A stretch of 64,000 bases of DNA from assembly GCF_000244915.1 (NCBI RefSeq), contig NZ_CM001442.1, positions 1,240,001 to 1,304,000 of the forward strand. Reading direction: 5' to 3'. The position numbers were made by a program, and so were the translations under genes. This document shows, in pieces, positions 31,677 to 40,387 of the stretch. Position 1 is the stretch's first letter; every line of letters begins with the position of its first letter. Source of the stretch: Bradyrhizobium sp. WSM471 (GTDB lineage Bacteria > Pseudomonadota > Alphaproteobacteria > Rhizobiales > Xanthobacteraceae). The notes beneath the pieces were generated by a model. The model saw only the letters and a program-made list of their open reading frames with translations. It did not search any database and was not told where the DNA came from.

Positions 31677-33557
31677 ATGGCGCAGCTTTCACGCCGGCAT
31701 GTGCTGGCCTTGGGTGCCGGTGGCGCGTTCAGCGCCGGCTGGCTCCGGGGTGCGGCAGCGTCCGAGATGCCTGCCGAGGCCCACGGCATGTCGGCCTTCG
31801 GCGACCTCAAATATTCCGCCGACTTCCATCACTTCGACTACGTCAATGTTGACGCGCCGAAGGGCGGCACTTTCTCGCTTATCCCGTCCGTGCGCGCCTA
31901 CAACCAGTCCTACCAGACCTTCAACTCGCTCAATGCCTTCATCCTCAAAGGCGATGGCGCGCAGGGCATGGACATGACCTTTGCGCCGCTGATGCTGCGC
32001 GCCTATGACGAACCGGACGGGATGTACGGGCTTGCCGCCAAGTCTGTAAAGATATCGGCAGACAGGCTGGTTTATCACTTCACCATGCGGCCCGAGGCGA
32101 AATTCCATGACGGCACCAAGCTCACTGCTCACGATGCGGCGTTTTCGCTGACGTCGCTGAAGACGAAAGGCCATCCGCTGATCATCGTGCAGATGCGCGA
32201 CATGGTCAGCGCGGAAGCGATTGACGCCGCGACGCTTGTTGTGACCTTCGCCAAGGGACGCGCGCGCGACGTGCCACTCTATGTCGCGGGGCTGCCGATC
32301 TTCTCGAAAGCCTACTATGCCTCCCGTCCGTTCGACGAAACGTCTCTGGAGATCCCCCTGGGTTCGGGGCCGTACAAGGTCGGCAAGTTCGAGGTCAATC
32401 GCTACATCGAATACGAGCGGGTGAAGGACTGGTGGGCTACTGATCTGCCCCCCTGTCGTGGCAGCTACAATTTCGACGTCGTGCGCTACGAATTCTACCG
32501 CGACCGCGATGTCGCCTTCGAGGGTTTCACCGGCAAGAACTATCTCTACCGCGAGGAGTTCACCTCCCGCCTCTGGGCGACGCGTTATGATTTTCCTGCC
32601 GTGAAGGACGGTCGCGTCAAGATGGAGGTCGTGCCCGACGACACGCCCTCCGGCGCGCAAGGATGGTTCATCAACACGCGGCGCGACAAGTTCAGGGATC
32701 CTCGCGTGCGCGAGGCATTGATCGACGCCTTCGATTTCGAGTGGACCAATAAGACCATCATGTACGGTGCTTATGCCCGCACGGTGTCGCCATTTCAGAA
32801 CTCGGACCTCATGGCGAGCGACGGGCCTCCGCCGCCGGAAGAGCTGAAGCTGCTGGAGCCGTTTCGCGGCCAGGTTCCCGACGAGGTGTTCGTCGCACCG
32901 TTCACGCCGCCCGTCTCCGACGGCTCCGGGCAGGATCGCAGCCTGTTGCGCAAGGCGCAGCAATTGCTTAGCGACGCCGGCCTGCCGATCAAGGAGGGCA
33001 AGCGGGTGCTGCCAAATGGCGAGATCTTCAGGATCGAATTCCTGTTGGATGAGCCTTCGTTCCAGCCGCACCATGGACCCTACATCAAGAATCTCGCGAC
33101 GCTCGGCATCGAAGCGAGCGTGCGTCTCGTCGATGCCGTGCAACACAAGGCGCGCCAGGAAGATTTCGACTTCGATCTGACCATCCAGCGCTTCAGCATG
33201 TCGGCCACGCCGGGCGATGCCATGCGCTCCTTCTTCTCGTCGCAGGTCGCGGCAACCAAGGGCTCGTACAATCTCGCGGGCGTCGCCAGTCCGGCCATCG
33301 ATGCCATGATCGAGAATATCATGGCGGCCGACAGCCGCGAGGAATTGACCGTCGCCTGCCGCGCCTTCGACCGCCTGTTCCGAGCCGGCCGTTATTGGGT
33401 GCCGCAATGGTATAACAAGACGCACCGGCTTGCTTATTGGGACCAATTCGGCCGTCCGCAGAAGCTGCCGCGTTATGCCAACGGCGTCGGCGCCCCCGAT
33501 ATCTGGTGGTACGATGGCGGCAAGGCCGCTAGGCTCGAGCAGGCGAAGCAGCCATGA
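31677..33557 (+). CDS. Peptide ABC transporter substrate-binding protein, YejA-type (copy 2)
   Basis: A second SBP-family-5 protein, 626 residues, paralogous to the preceding one. Both share FDYVNxxAPKGG, LxxRPEAKFHDG-like segments, EIPLGSGPYKVGKF, a DPRVR(E/R)ALxxAFDFE stretch and the closing IWWYDGGKAARL. It too has a Tat-like signal (SRRHVLALGAGG). ATG 31677 has AGGAC nine bases before it. The open frame upstream overlaps gene 1 and is not real. Its stop overlaps the yejB start by four bases. Two tandem binding proteins for one permease imply two ligands or affinities. Confidence 0.92.
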   Translation: MAQLSRRHVLALGAGGAFSAGWLRGAAASEMPAEAHGMSAFGDLKYSADFHHFDYVNVDAPKGGTFSLIPSVRAYNQSYQTFNSLNAFILKGDGAQGMDMTFAPLMLRAYDEPDGMYGLAAKSVKISADRLVYHFTMRPEAKFHDGTKLTAHDAAFSLTSLKTKGHPLIIVQMRDMVSAEAIDAATLVVTFAKGRARDVPLYVAGLPIFSKAYYASRPFDETSLEIPLGSGPYKVGKFEVNRYIEYERVKDWWATDLPPCRGSYNFDVVRYEFYRDRDVAFEGFTGKNYLYREEFTSRLWATRYDFPAVKDGRVKMEVVPDDTPSGAQGWFINTRRDKFRDPRVREALIDAFDFEWTNKTIMYGAYARTVSPFQNSDLMASDGPPPPEELKLLEPFRGQVPDEVFVAPFTPPVSDGSGQDRSLLRKAQQLLSDAGLPIKEGKRVLPNGEIFRIEFLLDEPSFQPHHGPYIKNLATLGIEASVRLVDAVQHKARQEDFDFDLTIQRFSMSATPGDAMRSFFSSQVAATKGSYNLAGVASPAIDAMIENIMAADSREELTVACRAFDRLFRAGRYWVPQWYNKTHRLAYWDQFGRPQKLPRYANGVGAPDIWWYDGGKAARLEQAKQP

Positions 33558-34663
33558 GCGCCTATATCGCCCGCCGCATCCTGCTGATGATCCCGACCTT
33601 GCTCGGGATCCTCTTCGTCTCCTTCATCGTCGTGCAGTTCGCGCCGGGCGGGCCGGTCGAGCGCGTGATCGCGCAGCTCTCGGGCGCCGACACCGGCGGC
33701 ACCTCGCGCATTTCCGGCGGCAGCGACTTTGCGCAGCGCGCCCCGGGGCAGCTGGGGGCCGGCGGTGACGCCATCAATTCGAAATATCGCGGCGCGCAAG
33801 GCCTCGATCCCGATTTCATCAAGAAGCTGGAAGTGCAGTTCGGCTTCGACAAGCCGGCCCCGGAGCGCTTCGCGCTGATGGTCTGGAACTTCGCTCGCTT
33901 CGATTTTGGCAAGAGCTATTTTCGCGACGTCAGCGTCCTGCAGCTCGTCAAGGAGAAGTTGCCGGTCTCGATCTCGCTCGGCATCTGGCTGACGCTGCTG
34001 ACCTACCTGATCTCGATTCCGCTCGGCATCCGCAAGGCGGTGAGGGACGGGACGCGCTTCGACACCTGGACGTCGAGCGTGCTCGTGCTCGGCTATGCCA
34101 TACCCGGCTTCCTGTTCGCGATCCTCCTGATCATCCTGTTTGCCGGCGGTTCGTTCTTCAACTGGTTCCCACTGCGCGGACTGACGTCAGACGGCTGGTC
34201 GCAGTTTCCGTGGTACTGGAAGATCATCGATTACTTCTGGCATTTGACGCTGCCGCTGATCGCCATGGGGCTCGGTGCGTTCACCACCATGACGTTCCTG
34301 ACCAAGAACTCGTTTCTGGATGAGATCCGCAAGCAATATGTGATGACCGCGCGGGCGAAAGGCTGCAGCGAGAACCGGGTGCTCTATGGTCATGTCTTCC
34401 GCAACGCGATGCTGATCGTCATCGCCGGCTTTCCCAGCACCTTCATTCACGCCTTCTTCTCGGGCTCGCTTCTGATCGAGACCATCTTCTCGCTGGACGG
34501 GCTGGGACTACTCAGTTTCGAGAGCGTTCTCAACCGCGACTATCCCGTGGTGTTCGGTACGCTCTTCATCTTTTCGCTCGTCGGCCTCGTGATCAACCTG
34601 ATCTCTGACCTGACCTATATGTGGATCGATCCGCGAATCGATTTCGAGGCGCGGGAGGTCTGA
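33554..34663 (+). CDS. yejB: Peptide ABC transporter permease, YejB-type
   Basis: Inner-membrane permease of 369 residues. The first helix (ILLMIPTLLGILFVSFIVVQ) is followed by a long periplasmic loop (~35-125), which separates YejB from shorter DppB/OppB. Five further helices carry the BPD-transport EAA loop near ARAKGCSENRVLYGHVFRNA, the contact with the ATPase. The end SDLTYMWIDPRIDFE is standard for this family. The ATG overlaps the SBP2 stop (ATGA). It couples with YejE. Confidence 0.94.
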   Translation: MSAYIARRILLMIPTLLGILFVSFIVVQFAPGGPVERVIAQLSGADTGGTSRISGGSDFAQRAPGQLGAGGDAINSKYRGAQGLDPDFIKKLEVQFGFDKPAPERFALMVWNFARFDFGKSYFRDVSVLQLVKEKLPVSISLGIWLTLLTYLISIPLGIRKAVRDGTRFDTWTSSVLVLGYAIPGFLFAILLIILFAGGSFFNWFPLRGLTSDGWSQFPWYWKIIDYFWHLTLPLIAMGLGAFTTMTFLTKNSFLDEIRKQYVMTARAKGCSENRVLYGHVFRNAMLIVIAGFPSTFIHAFFSGSLLIETIFSLDGLGLLSFESVLNRDYPVVFGTLFIFSLVGLVINLISDLTYMWIDPRIDFEAREV

Positions 34664-35844
34664 TGACGCTGGCTGCCCCCACCACGCCGATCGAAACCAC
34701 TGCGAAGTCGCCGCTCGGCAATGCCGTGCCGATCACGCGCAAACCGTTCGTGCCATCGCCGCTCAACAGACGCCGATGGCAGAATTTCAAGGCGAACCGG
34801 CGCGGTTATTGGTCGTTCTGGATCTTCCTGATCCTGTTTGTGGTGTCGCTGTTCGCCGAGCTGATCGCCAACGACCGGCCGTTCCTGATCAAATATGATG
34901 GCCACCTCTATTGGCCGTCCGTCGTCACCTATTCGGAAACCACTTTTGGCGGCGACTTCGAAACGGCGGCCGACTATCGCGATCCCTATTTGCAGAAGCT
35001 GATCAGAGACAAGGGCGGCAGCATCGTCTGGCCGCTGATCCGCTATTCCTACGACACCCACAATCTCGATCTGCCGACGCCGGCGCCGTCGCCGCCGACA
35101 TGGATGTTGACGGAAGCGCAGTGCAAGCCCGTCGTCGAGAAGAAGGGTCTCAAGAGCTGCCGCGATCTCGAATACAACTGGCTCGGCACCGACGATCAAG
35201 GCCGCGACGTGGTCGCGCGGCTGATCTACGGCTTCCGCATCTCGGTGCTGTTCGGCCTCTGCCTGACCATCGTCTCTTCCGTCGTCGGCATCGCGGCCGG
35301 CGCGGTGCAGGGCTATTTCGGCGGCTGGATCGACCTGTTGTTCCAGCGCTTCATCGAGATATGGACCGCGATTCCATCGCTCTATCTGCTGCTGATCCTG
35401 TCGTCGGTGCTGGTGCCCGGCTTCTTCGTGCTTCTCGGCATCCTGCTGTTGTTTTCCTGGGTGTCGCTGGTCGGACTCGTGCGCGCGGAATTCCTGCGCG
35501 GGCGCAATTTTGAGTACATCCAGGCGGCGCGGGCGCTCGGGGTGTCGAACAAGGTCATCATGTTCCGGCATCTGTTGCCGAACGCGATGGTCGCGACCAT
35601 GACGTTCCTGCCGTTCATCGTGTCGAGTTCGGTGATGACGCTGACGGCGCTCGATTTCCTGGGGTTCGGACTGCCGCCCGGCTCGCCGTCGCTCGGCGAG
35701 CTGCTGTCGCAGGGCAAGTCCAACGTGCAGGCGCCCTGGCTTGGTTTCTCCGGCTTCTTCTCGGTCGCGATCATGCTGTCGCTCTTGATCTTCATCGGCG
35801 AGGCCGTGCGCGACGCCTTCGATCCGCGCAAGACGTTCAGGTAA
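34663..35844 (+). CDS. yejE: Peptide ABC transporter permease, YejE-type
   Basis: Second permease, 393 residues. The N-terminus is cytoplasmic and rich in Pro/Thr, then RRGYWSFWIFLILFVVSLFAE forms helix 1. A ~130-residue periplasmic insertion (YPS-like LYWPSVVTYSETTFGGDF ...) is typical of YejE. The conserved NWLGTDDQGRDVVARLIYG and the EAA loop IQAARALGVSNKVIMFRHLLP follow. ATG 34663 shares its first base with the yejB stop (TGATG) and has GGGAGG upstream. An upstream in-frame start at 34621 lies inside yejB and is rejected. Confidence 0.94.
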   Translation: MTLAAPTTPIETTAKSPLGNAVPITRKPFVPSPLNRRRWQNFKANRRGYWSFWIFLILFVVSLFAELIANDRPFLIKYDGHLYWPSVVTYSETTFGGDFETAADYRDPYLQKLIRDKGGSIVWPLIRYSYDTHNLDLPTPAPSPPTWMLTEAQCKPVVEKKGLKSCRDLEYNWLGTDDQGRDVVARLIYGFRISVLFGLCLTIVSSVVGIAAGAVQGYFGGWIDLLFQRFIEIWTAIPSLYLLLILSSVLVPGFFVLLGILLLFSWVSLVGLVRAEFLRGRNFEYIQAARALGVSNKVIMFRHLLPNAMVATMTFLPFIVSSSVMTLTALDFLGFGLPPGSPSLGELLSQGKSNVQAPWLGFSGFFSVAIMLSLLIFIGEAVRDAFDPRKTFR

Positions 35845-35848
35845 GCTA

Positions 35849-37486
35849 ATGGACGCGATCAACCAGCCTTTGCTAAGCGTGCGCGAGCTCTCGGTGGCCT
35901 TCCACCAGGGCGGCGTCACCACGCTCGCGGTCGACAAGGTCTCGTTCCAGATCAGGCGCGGCGAGTGCGTGGCGCTGGTCGGCGAGTCCGGCTCCGGCAA
36001 GTCGGTCAGCGCGCTCTCGATCCTCAAGCTCCTGCCCTATCCGAACGCCTCGCATCCCTCGGGCAGCATCCATTTCAAAGGCCAAGAACTGATCGACCGG
36101 TCGGAGCAGGAGATGCGGGAGATTCGCGGCAGCGACATCTCCATCATCTTCCAGGAGCCGATGACCTCGCTCAACCCGCTGCACACGATCGAGGCGCAGA
36201 TCGGCGAGATCATCCAGCTGCACAATCCGACCAGCAATGCCGAGGCGCGCAGGCGGACGCTGGAATTGCTGACGCAGGTCGGCATTCCCGAGCCTGAAAC
36301 GCGGCTGAAGAGCTATCCGCACCAGCTCTCCGGTGGCCAGCGCCAGCGCGTGATGATCGCGATGGCGCTCGCCAACGAGCCGGACCTGCTGATCGCGGAC
36401 GAGCCGACGACGGCGCTCGACGTCACCGTGCAGGCGCAGATCTTGACGCTGCTCGCAGAGATCCGCGGCCGGCTCGGCATGAGTCTGCTCTTCATCACCC
36501 ACGATCTCGGCATCGTGCGTCGCATCGCCGACCAGGTCTGCGTCATGAAAGGCGGCGAGATCGTCGAGCAAGGACCTGTCGAGCAGGTCTTCAAAAGCCC
36601 GAAGCATCCCTATACGCGCGACCTGCTTGCCGCGGAACCGAAGCCGGATCCGGCGCCGCCGCAGCCGGACGCGCCAGTGGTGATGTCGGCCGACGACCTG
36701 AAAGTCTGGTTTCCGATCAAGCGCGGGTTGATGCGCAAGACGGTCGGTCACATCAAGGCGGTGGACGGTGTCAGCATCGCCGTGCGCAAGGGCGAGACAC
36801 TCGGCGTCGTCGGCGAGTCCGGCTCCGGCAAGACCACGCTGGGGCTCGCATTGCTGCGGCTGATCTCCTCGAACGGACGCATTGTGTTCCTGGGAAAAGA
36901 TATCCAGGGTCTGCGCTTCAAGGAGATGCGGCCGTTCCGGCGCGACATGCAGATCGTGTTCCAGGATCCGTTCGGCTCGCTCAGCCCGCGCATGTCGGTC
37001 GCCGACATCGTCGCCGAAGGCCTCACCGTGCATCAGCCGCAGCTCTCGCGCGGCGAGCGTGAGGAGCGCGTCGTCAAGGCGCTCGAGGACGTCGGACTGA
37101 AGCCGGATACCCGTCACCGTTATCCGCATGAATTCTCCGGCGGCCAGCGCCAGCGCATCAGCATCGCGCGGGCGGTGGTGCTGGAGCCGGATTTCGTCGT
37201 GCTGGACGAGCCAACCAGTGCGCTCGACATGCTGATTCAGGCGCAAATGGTCGATCTGCTGCGTGAATTGCAGCGCCGTCGCGATCTCACCTACATGTTC
37301 ATCTCGCACGATCTGCGCGTCGTCGCCTCGCTCGCCAGCCATCTGATCGTGATGCGCGGCGGCAAGGTGGTCGAGGAAGGCCAGGCCGCCGAGCTCTTCA
37401 AGAACCCGAAGACGGATTACACCCGCGCGCTGTTTGCGGCGGCGTTCCGGCTGGAGACGGCGGGGAACGGGTCGGCGGCGACATAG
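35849..37486 (+). CDS. yejF: Peptide ABC transporter ATPase with two nucleotide-binding domains, YejF-type
   Basis: A single 545-residue polypeptide with both ATPase domains of the importer. Domain 1 has Walker [13 protein letters not shown]-loop [11 protein letters not shown], signature LSGGQRQRV, Walker [14 protein letters not shown] and His in ITHDLGIV. Domain 2, from ~285, has [43 protein letters not shown] and ISHDLRVV. Each domain ends with the oligopeptide-transporter tail ([12 protein letters not shown]). Both sites look catalytically intact. It completes the operon, four bases after yejE, and is convergent with the NlpC gene. Confidence 0.95.
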   Translation: MDAINQPLLSVRELSVAFHQGGVTTLAVDKVSFQIRRGECVALVGESGSGKSVSALSILKLLPYPNASHPSGSIHFKGQELIDRSEQEMREIRGSDISIIFQEPMTSLNPLHTIEAQIGEIIQLHNPTSNAEARRRTLELLTQVGIPEPETRLKSYPHQLSGGQRQRVMIAMALANEPDLLIADEPTTALDVTVQAQILTLLAEIRGRLGMSLLFITHDLGIVRRIADQVCVMKGGEIVEQGPVEQVFKSPKHPYTRDLLAAEPKPDPAPPQPDAPVVMSADDLKVWFPIKRGLMRKTVGHIKAVDGVSIAVRKGETLGVVGESGSGKTTLGLALLRLISSNGRIVFLGKDIQGLRFKEMRPFRRDMQIVFQDPFGSLSPRMSVADIVAEGLTVHQPQLSRGEREERVVKALEDVGLKPDTRHRYPHEFSGGQRQRISIARAVVLEPDFVVLDEPTSALDMLIQAQMVDLLRELQRRRDLTYMFISHDLRVVASLASHLIVMRGGKVVEEGQAAELFKNPKTDYTRALFAAAFRLETAGNGSAAT

Positions 37487-37492
37487 CGTCCG

Positions 37493-38347
37493 TCAGAGCC
37501 GCTTGATCGCGGTGACCTCACTGCCGGCTTGCCTGATCCTTGCGATGGCCGGCTCGACCGGTTCGATCACCGTCGCCATGTGATGCGCATTGGCGTGAAC
37601 CATGGTGCTGCCATCACGGACGATGGCGACATGCCCCTTCCAGAAGATCAGATCGCCGCGGAGCAAGCTGCTTCGCTCATGCGGTTCCAGCGCACGGCCG
37701 AGGCCGGCCTGCTGCATGTCGCTGTCGCGCGGGCAGCCGATGCCCGCTGATGTCAGCGAGACCTGGACGAGACCGGAGCAATCGACGCCGAGGCTGCTCT
37801 TGCCACCCCAGAGATAGGGCGTGCCGACGAAACGCTCGGCGACTGCGACGAAATCGGGCTCGCGATGGCCAAGCGGGACGAGATGAGCCTTCGGCAGATA
37901 TTGTCCGTCGCGCGTCACGGCGAAGCTGCCGTCCTCGCGTGCAACCGCGATCTTCGACCCCATCACCAGCGTCTCTGCCGGCGGCAGCTTGATCGAGGGA
38001 CCCGGGAAGGCAAAGGTTCGTAAAGCACTGACCATGTGGGTCGGCGCGGCCGCGGGCTTCATGAGCGCTGCGTCCGGCAGCCAGCCGACATAGCCGTCAC
38101 CGGAAAGCTGACCCCACGCCCAGCCTTCGCCGTTGCGGTCGTAGACCGTGACGCGCTCGCCGCGCAACGCTTGTGTCATCAGCATCGCGTTCGGCGACGG
38201 CTGTTCGCGCACGGGCGCGATCGCCTCGACTATCTCGAATTCCTCGCCCGTGACGAAGCGATGCGCCTGCACCTTGCCTTCGAGATATTTCGCGGCGAGG
38301 TCGCCCCGCGCCGGTGTCAGCCTTGGGTCATGTCCTGGATCAGGCAT
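37493..38347 (-). CDS. NlpC/P60-family cell-wall endopeptidase with N-terminal SH3-like domains
   Basis: Cysteine peptidase predicted to cut gamma-D-glutamyl-diamino acid bonds in peptidoglycan peptides. In the 284-residue protein an SH3b-type domain lies at ~40-95 (PVREQPSPNAMLMTQALRGE ... GYVGWLPDA), with a second SH3-like region at ~100-155. The NlpC/P60 domain follows with catalytic Cys190 in VDCSGLVQ, His239 in KGHVAIV and a polar third residue in the His251 region (VHANAHH). No signal peptide is evident, which suggests a cytoplasmic recycling role like its neighbour, the aminopeptidase, whose stop it overlaps by eight bases. Confidence 0.9.
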   Translation of the reverse strand: MPDPGHDPRLTPARGDLAAKYLEGKVQAHRFVTGEEFEIVEAIAPVREQPSPNAMLMTQALRGERVTVYDRNGEGWAWGQLSGDGYVGWLPDAALMKPAAAPTHMVSALRTFAFPGPSIKLPPAETLVMGSKIAVAREDGSFAVTRDGQYLPKAHLVPLGHREPDFVAVAERFVGTPYLWGGKSSLGVDCSGLVQVSLTSAGIGCPRDSDMQQAGLGRALEPHERSSLLRGDLIFWKGHVAIVRDGSTMVHANAHHMATVIEPVEPAIARIRQAGSEVTAIKRL

Positions 38348-39713
38348 AGCGCTCGCTCAGCAATGTGTAGATCGCACGCGCGGCCTGGCATTCGCCGCCC
38401 TCGGGGCGTGCGGGCTTCGCCGACGGCGTCCAGCCGTAGATGTCGACATGCAGCCAGCTCCTGGCCTGTTCGACGAAGCGTTGCAGGAACAGCGCGCAGA
38501 TAATCGAGCCGGCAAAGCCGCCGGATGGTGCGTTGGTGATGGTGGCCGTCTTGGAGTCCAGCCACGCATCGTAAGGCGGCCACAGCGGCATGCGCCACAA
38601 CGGATCGTTCTCCCTCACCGCGCATCGTGCGACGTCGGCGGCAAGCGTCTCATCATTGGTGTAAAACGGCGGTAAATCCGGCCCCAGCGCGACGCGTGCC
38701 GCTCCCGTCAGCGTGCCGAGATCGATCAGCAGGTCCGGCTTTTCCTCGTCCGCCAGCGCCAGCGCGTCGGCGAGCACCAGCCGCCCCTCCGCGTCCGTAT
38801 TGCCGATCTCGACCGTGATGCCCTTGCGCGAGGTGAAGATGTCGAGCGGGCGGAAGGCATTGCCCGCGACCGCGTTCTCCACGGCCGGAATCAGCACGCG
38901 CAGTCGCACCTTCAGCTTCGCATCCATCACCATGCGGGCCAGCGCCAGCACGTTGGCGGCGCCTCCCATGTCCTTCTTCATGATCAGCATGCCGCTCGAC
39001 GGCTTCAGGTCGAGCCCGCCGGTGTCGAAGCAGACGCCCTTGCCGACCAGCGTCACCTTGGGATGAGCCGGGTCGCCCCAGCCGATGTCGATCAGCCGCG
39101 GCGCGCGGTCCGAGGCCATGCCGACGGCGTGGATCAGCGGAAAATTCGTCTTCAAGTCATCACCGATGGTGCAGGCAAAGCTTGCACCGAATTGGGCGGC
39201 GAGATCCTGCGCAACTGCGGCCAGCTCCTCCGGCCCCATGTCATTGGCCGGCGTGTTGATGAGGTCGCGCGCCAGCATTGCGGCGTCCGCCATGCGGTTG
39301 ATCTCGGTCGCGTCGACGCCGTCGGGGGGCACGAGGCGGACCTCGGGGCGATCCGCCTTGCGGTACCGGGCGAAGCGGTAGCTGCCGAGCGCGAAGGCGA
39401 GTGCGGCCAGCCGTGCATCGTGCGGCGCATTGGCGAAGCGATAAATGCCCGGCGGCAGCAGGCCGGGCAGGGCGCCCGGTCGGAACAGGTCGCTCGATCC
39501 TGCACCTTCCTCCTCGAGGCCGAACAGCACTTGCGCGATCGAGCCATCGGGCGCGGGCAGCGCGAGATAGCCGCCCGGCTTTGCGGTAAAGGCGTTCGCG
39601 GTGGCGAACTGGCGTTGCGCCGCCGGTAGCCGCTCGGCGACCTGATCCCAACTCGATTTGGTGACGAAGGTGATCGGGATGGCGGTAGGCGACGTCTCGA
39701 AGACAGAAGGCAT
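38340..39713 (-). CDS. Leucyl aminopeptidase family protein (M17)
   Basis: Dinuclear zinc/manganese aminopeptidase of 457 residues, cytoplasmic. The N-terminal macrodomain-like region is variable. The catalytic domain has the metal-binding KGVCFDTGGLDLKP and KKDMGGAANVLAL, then the M17 signature NTDAEGRLVLADAL carrying both metal and substrate residues, and GTLTGAARVALG. The C-terminal region has SGGFAGSIICALFLQRFV, closer to the PepB-like subfamily than to PepA. The ATG at 39713 starts MPSVFETS. Overlap with the NlpC gene suggests a shared role in degrading wall-derived or imported peptides; the peptide importer is next door. Confidence 0.92.
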   Translation of the reverse strand: MPSVFETSPTAIPITFVTKSSWDQVAERLPAAQRQFATANAFTAKPGGYLALPAPDGSIAQVLFGLEEEGAGSSDLFRPGALPGLLPPGIYRFANAPHDARLAALAFALGSYRFARYRKADRPEVRLVPPDGVDATEINRMADAAMLARDLINTPANDMGPEELAAVAQDLAAQFGASFACTIGDDLKTNFPLIHAVGMASDRAPRLIDIGWGDPAHPKVTLVGKGVCFDTGGLDLKPSSGMLIMKKDMGGAANVLALARMVMDAKLKVRLRVLIPAVENAVAGNAFRPLDIFTSRKGITVEIGNTDAEGRLVLADALALADEEKPDLLIDLGTLTGAARVALGPDLPPFYTNDETLAADVARCAVRENDPLWRMPLWPPYDAWLDSKTATITNAPSGGFAGSIICALFLQRFVEQARSWLHVDIYGWTPSAKPARPEGGECQAARAIYTLLSERYA

Positions 39714-39915
39714 TGGCGGGTCCGGATCGTGAGATCGAGCGGGTCATACGAACGGACGAGATTTCGCAGAGTTTCGCCGCCGCTGCAATCAGCTTTGCTG
39801 CCACCGTTCGGCGATCCGCTACTCGCAGCAAGGGGGCCATGCTAGGTTCCGGCAACGGCCGTCAGGTGCGGAGATCTCCGGCGGCCGCCGACAAAGCCGG
39901 CCGGGAGGAAATGCA

Positions 39916-40119
39916 ATGGAATTTGTGTGGAGCGTGGTCACATTCGTCGGCCAGGCGGTCGAGGCGATCTTTGGCTATGTCGAGCATCATCATTGGATAT
40001 TCGCGTTCCTAGCCGGTGGTTACGTCTTCTATCTCCACGACCGCTCCGTTCACGCGCGGTTCGATGCGCTCGACAAGCGCATTGACGAAATCCGCAAACG
40101 GCTCGCCATCGAATATTGA
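39916..40119 (+). CDS. Small single-helix membrane protein, unknown function
   Basis: A 67-residue protein. A hydrophobic stretch (WSVVTFVGQAVEAIFGYV) is followed by HHHWIFAFLAGGYVFYLHD as a likely membrane helix. A charged, helical C-terminus comes next (RFDALDKRIDEIRKRL) that could form a short coiled coil. GGGAGGAA precedes the ATG at good spacing, which is the main reason to accept it. I do not recognise a family. It stands alone between the aminopeptidase (divergent) and the metallophosphoesterase. Confidence 0.65.
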   Translation: MEFVWSVVTFVGQAVEAIFGYVEHHHWIFAFLAGGYVFYLHDRSVHARFDALDKRIDEIRKRLAIEY

Positions 40120-40387
40120 TCGGGTGAGCGAAACCTCCATTGGGCAGGCCCGTATCTCATGCTGAGAGCTGCCGTTCGCGCAAGAGCGGCCACAGGGCTT
40201 TACTAGCGTTGCGGTTGTGGCATTATTGGCCAATATTTTAGATTGTGTCGTGCGGTTCTGTACGTGGCGAGAGTCGATTCATACCCCGGCTCATCATGGC
40301 CCGGGCTGATACCGGATTGAACCTGATCGTCGAAGGCATTTTTCTCATCGTTTGCGCGGCGCGGCATTCGCGAATAAGCGACGCAAA

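Noticed and set aside
40258..40310. A tRNA-like stretch (GAGTCGATTCATACCCCGG)
   Set aside because: It lacks the TTCGANTC T-loop and paired stems. No cloverleaf can be drawn.
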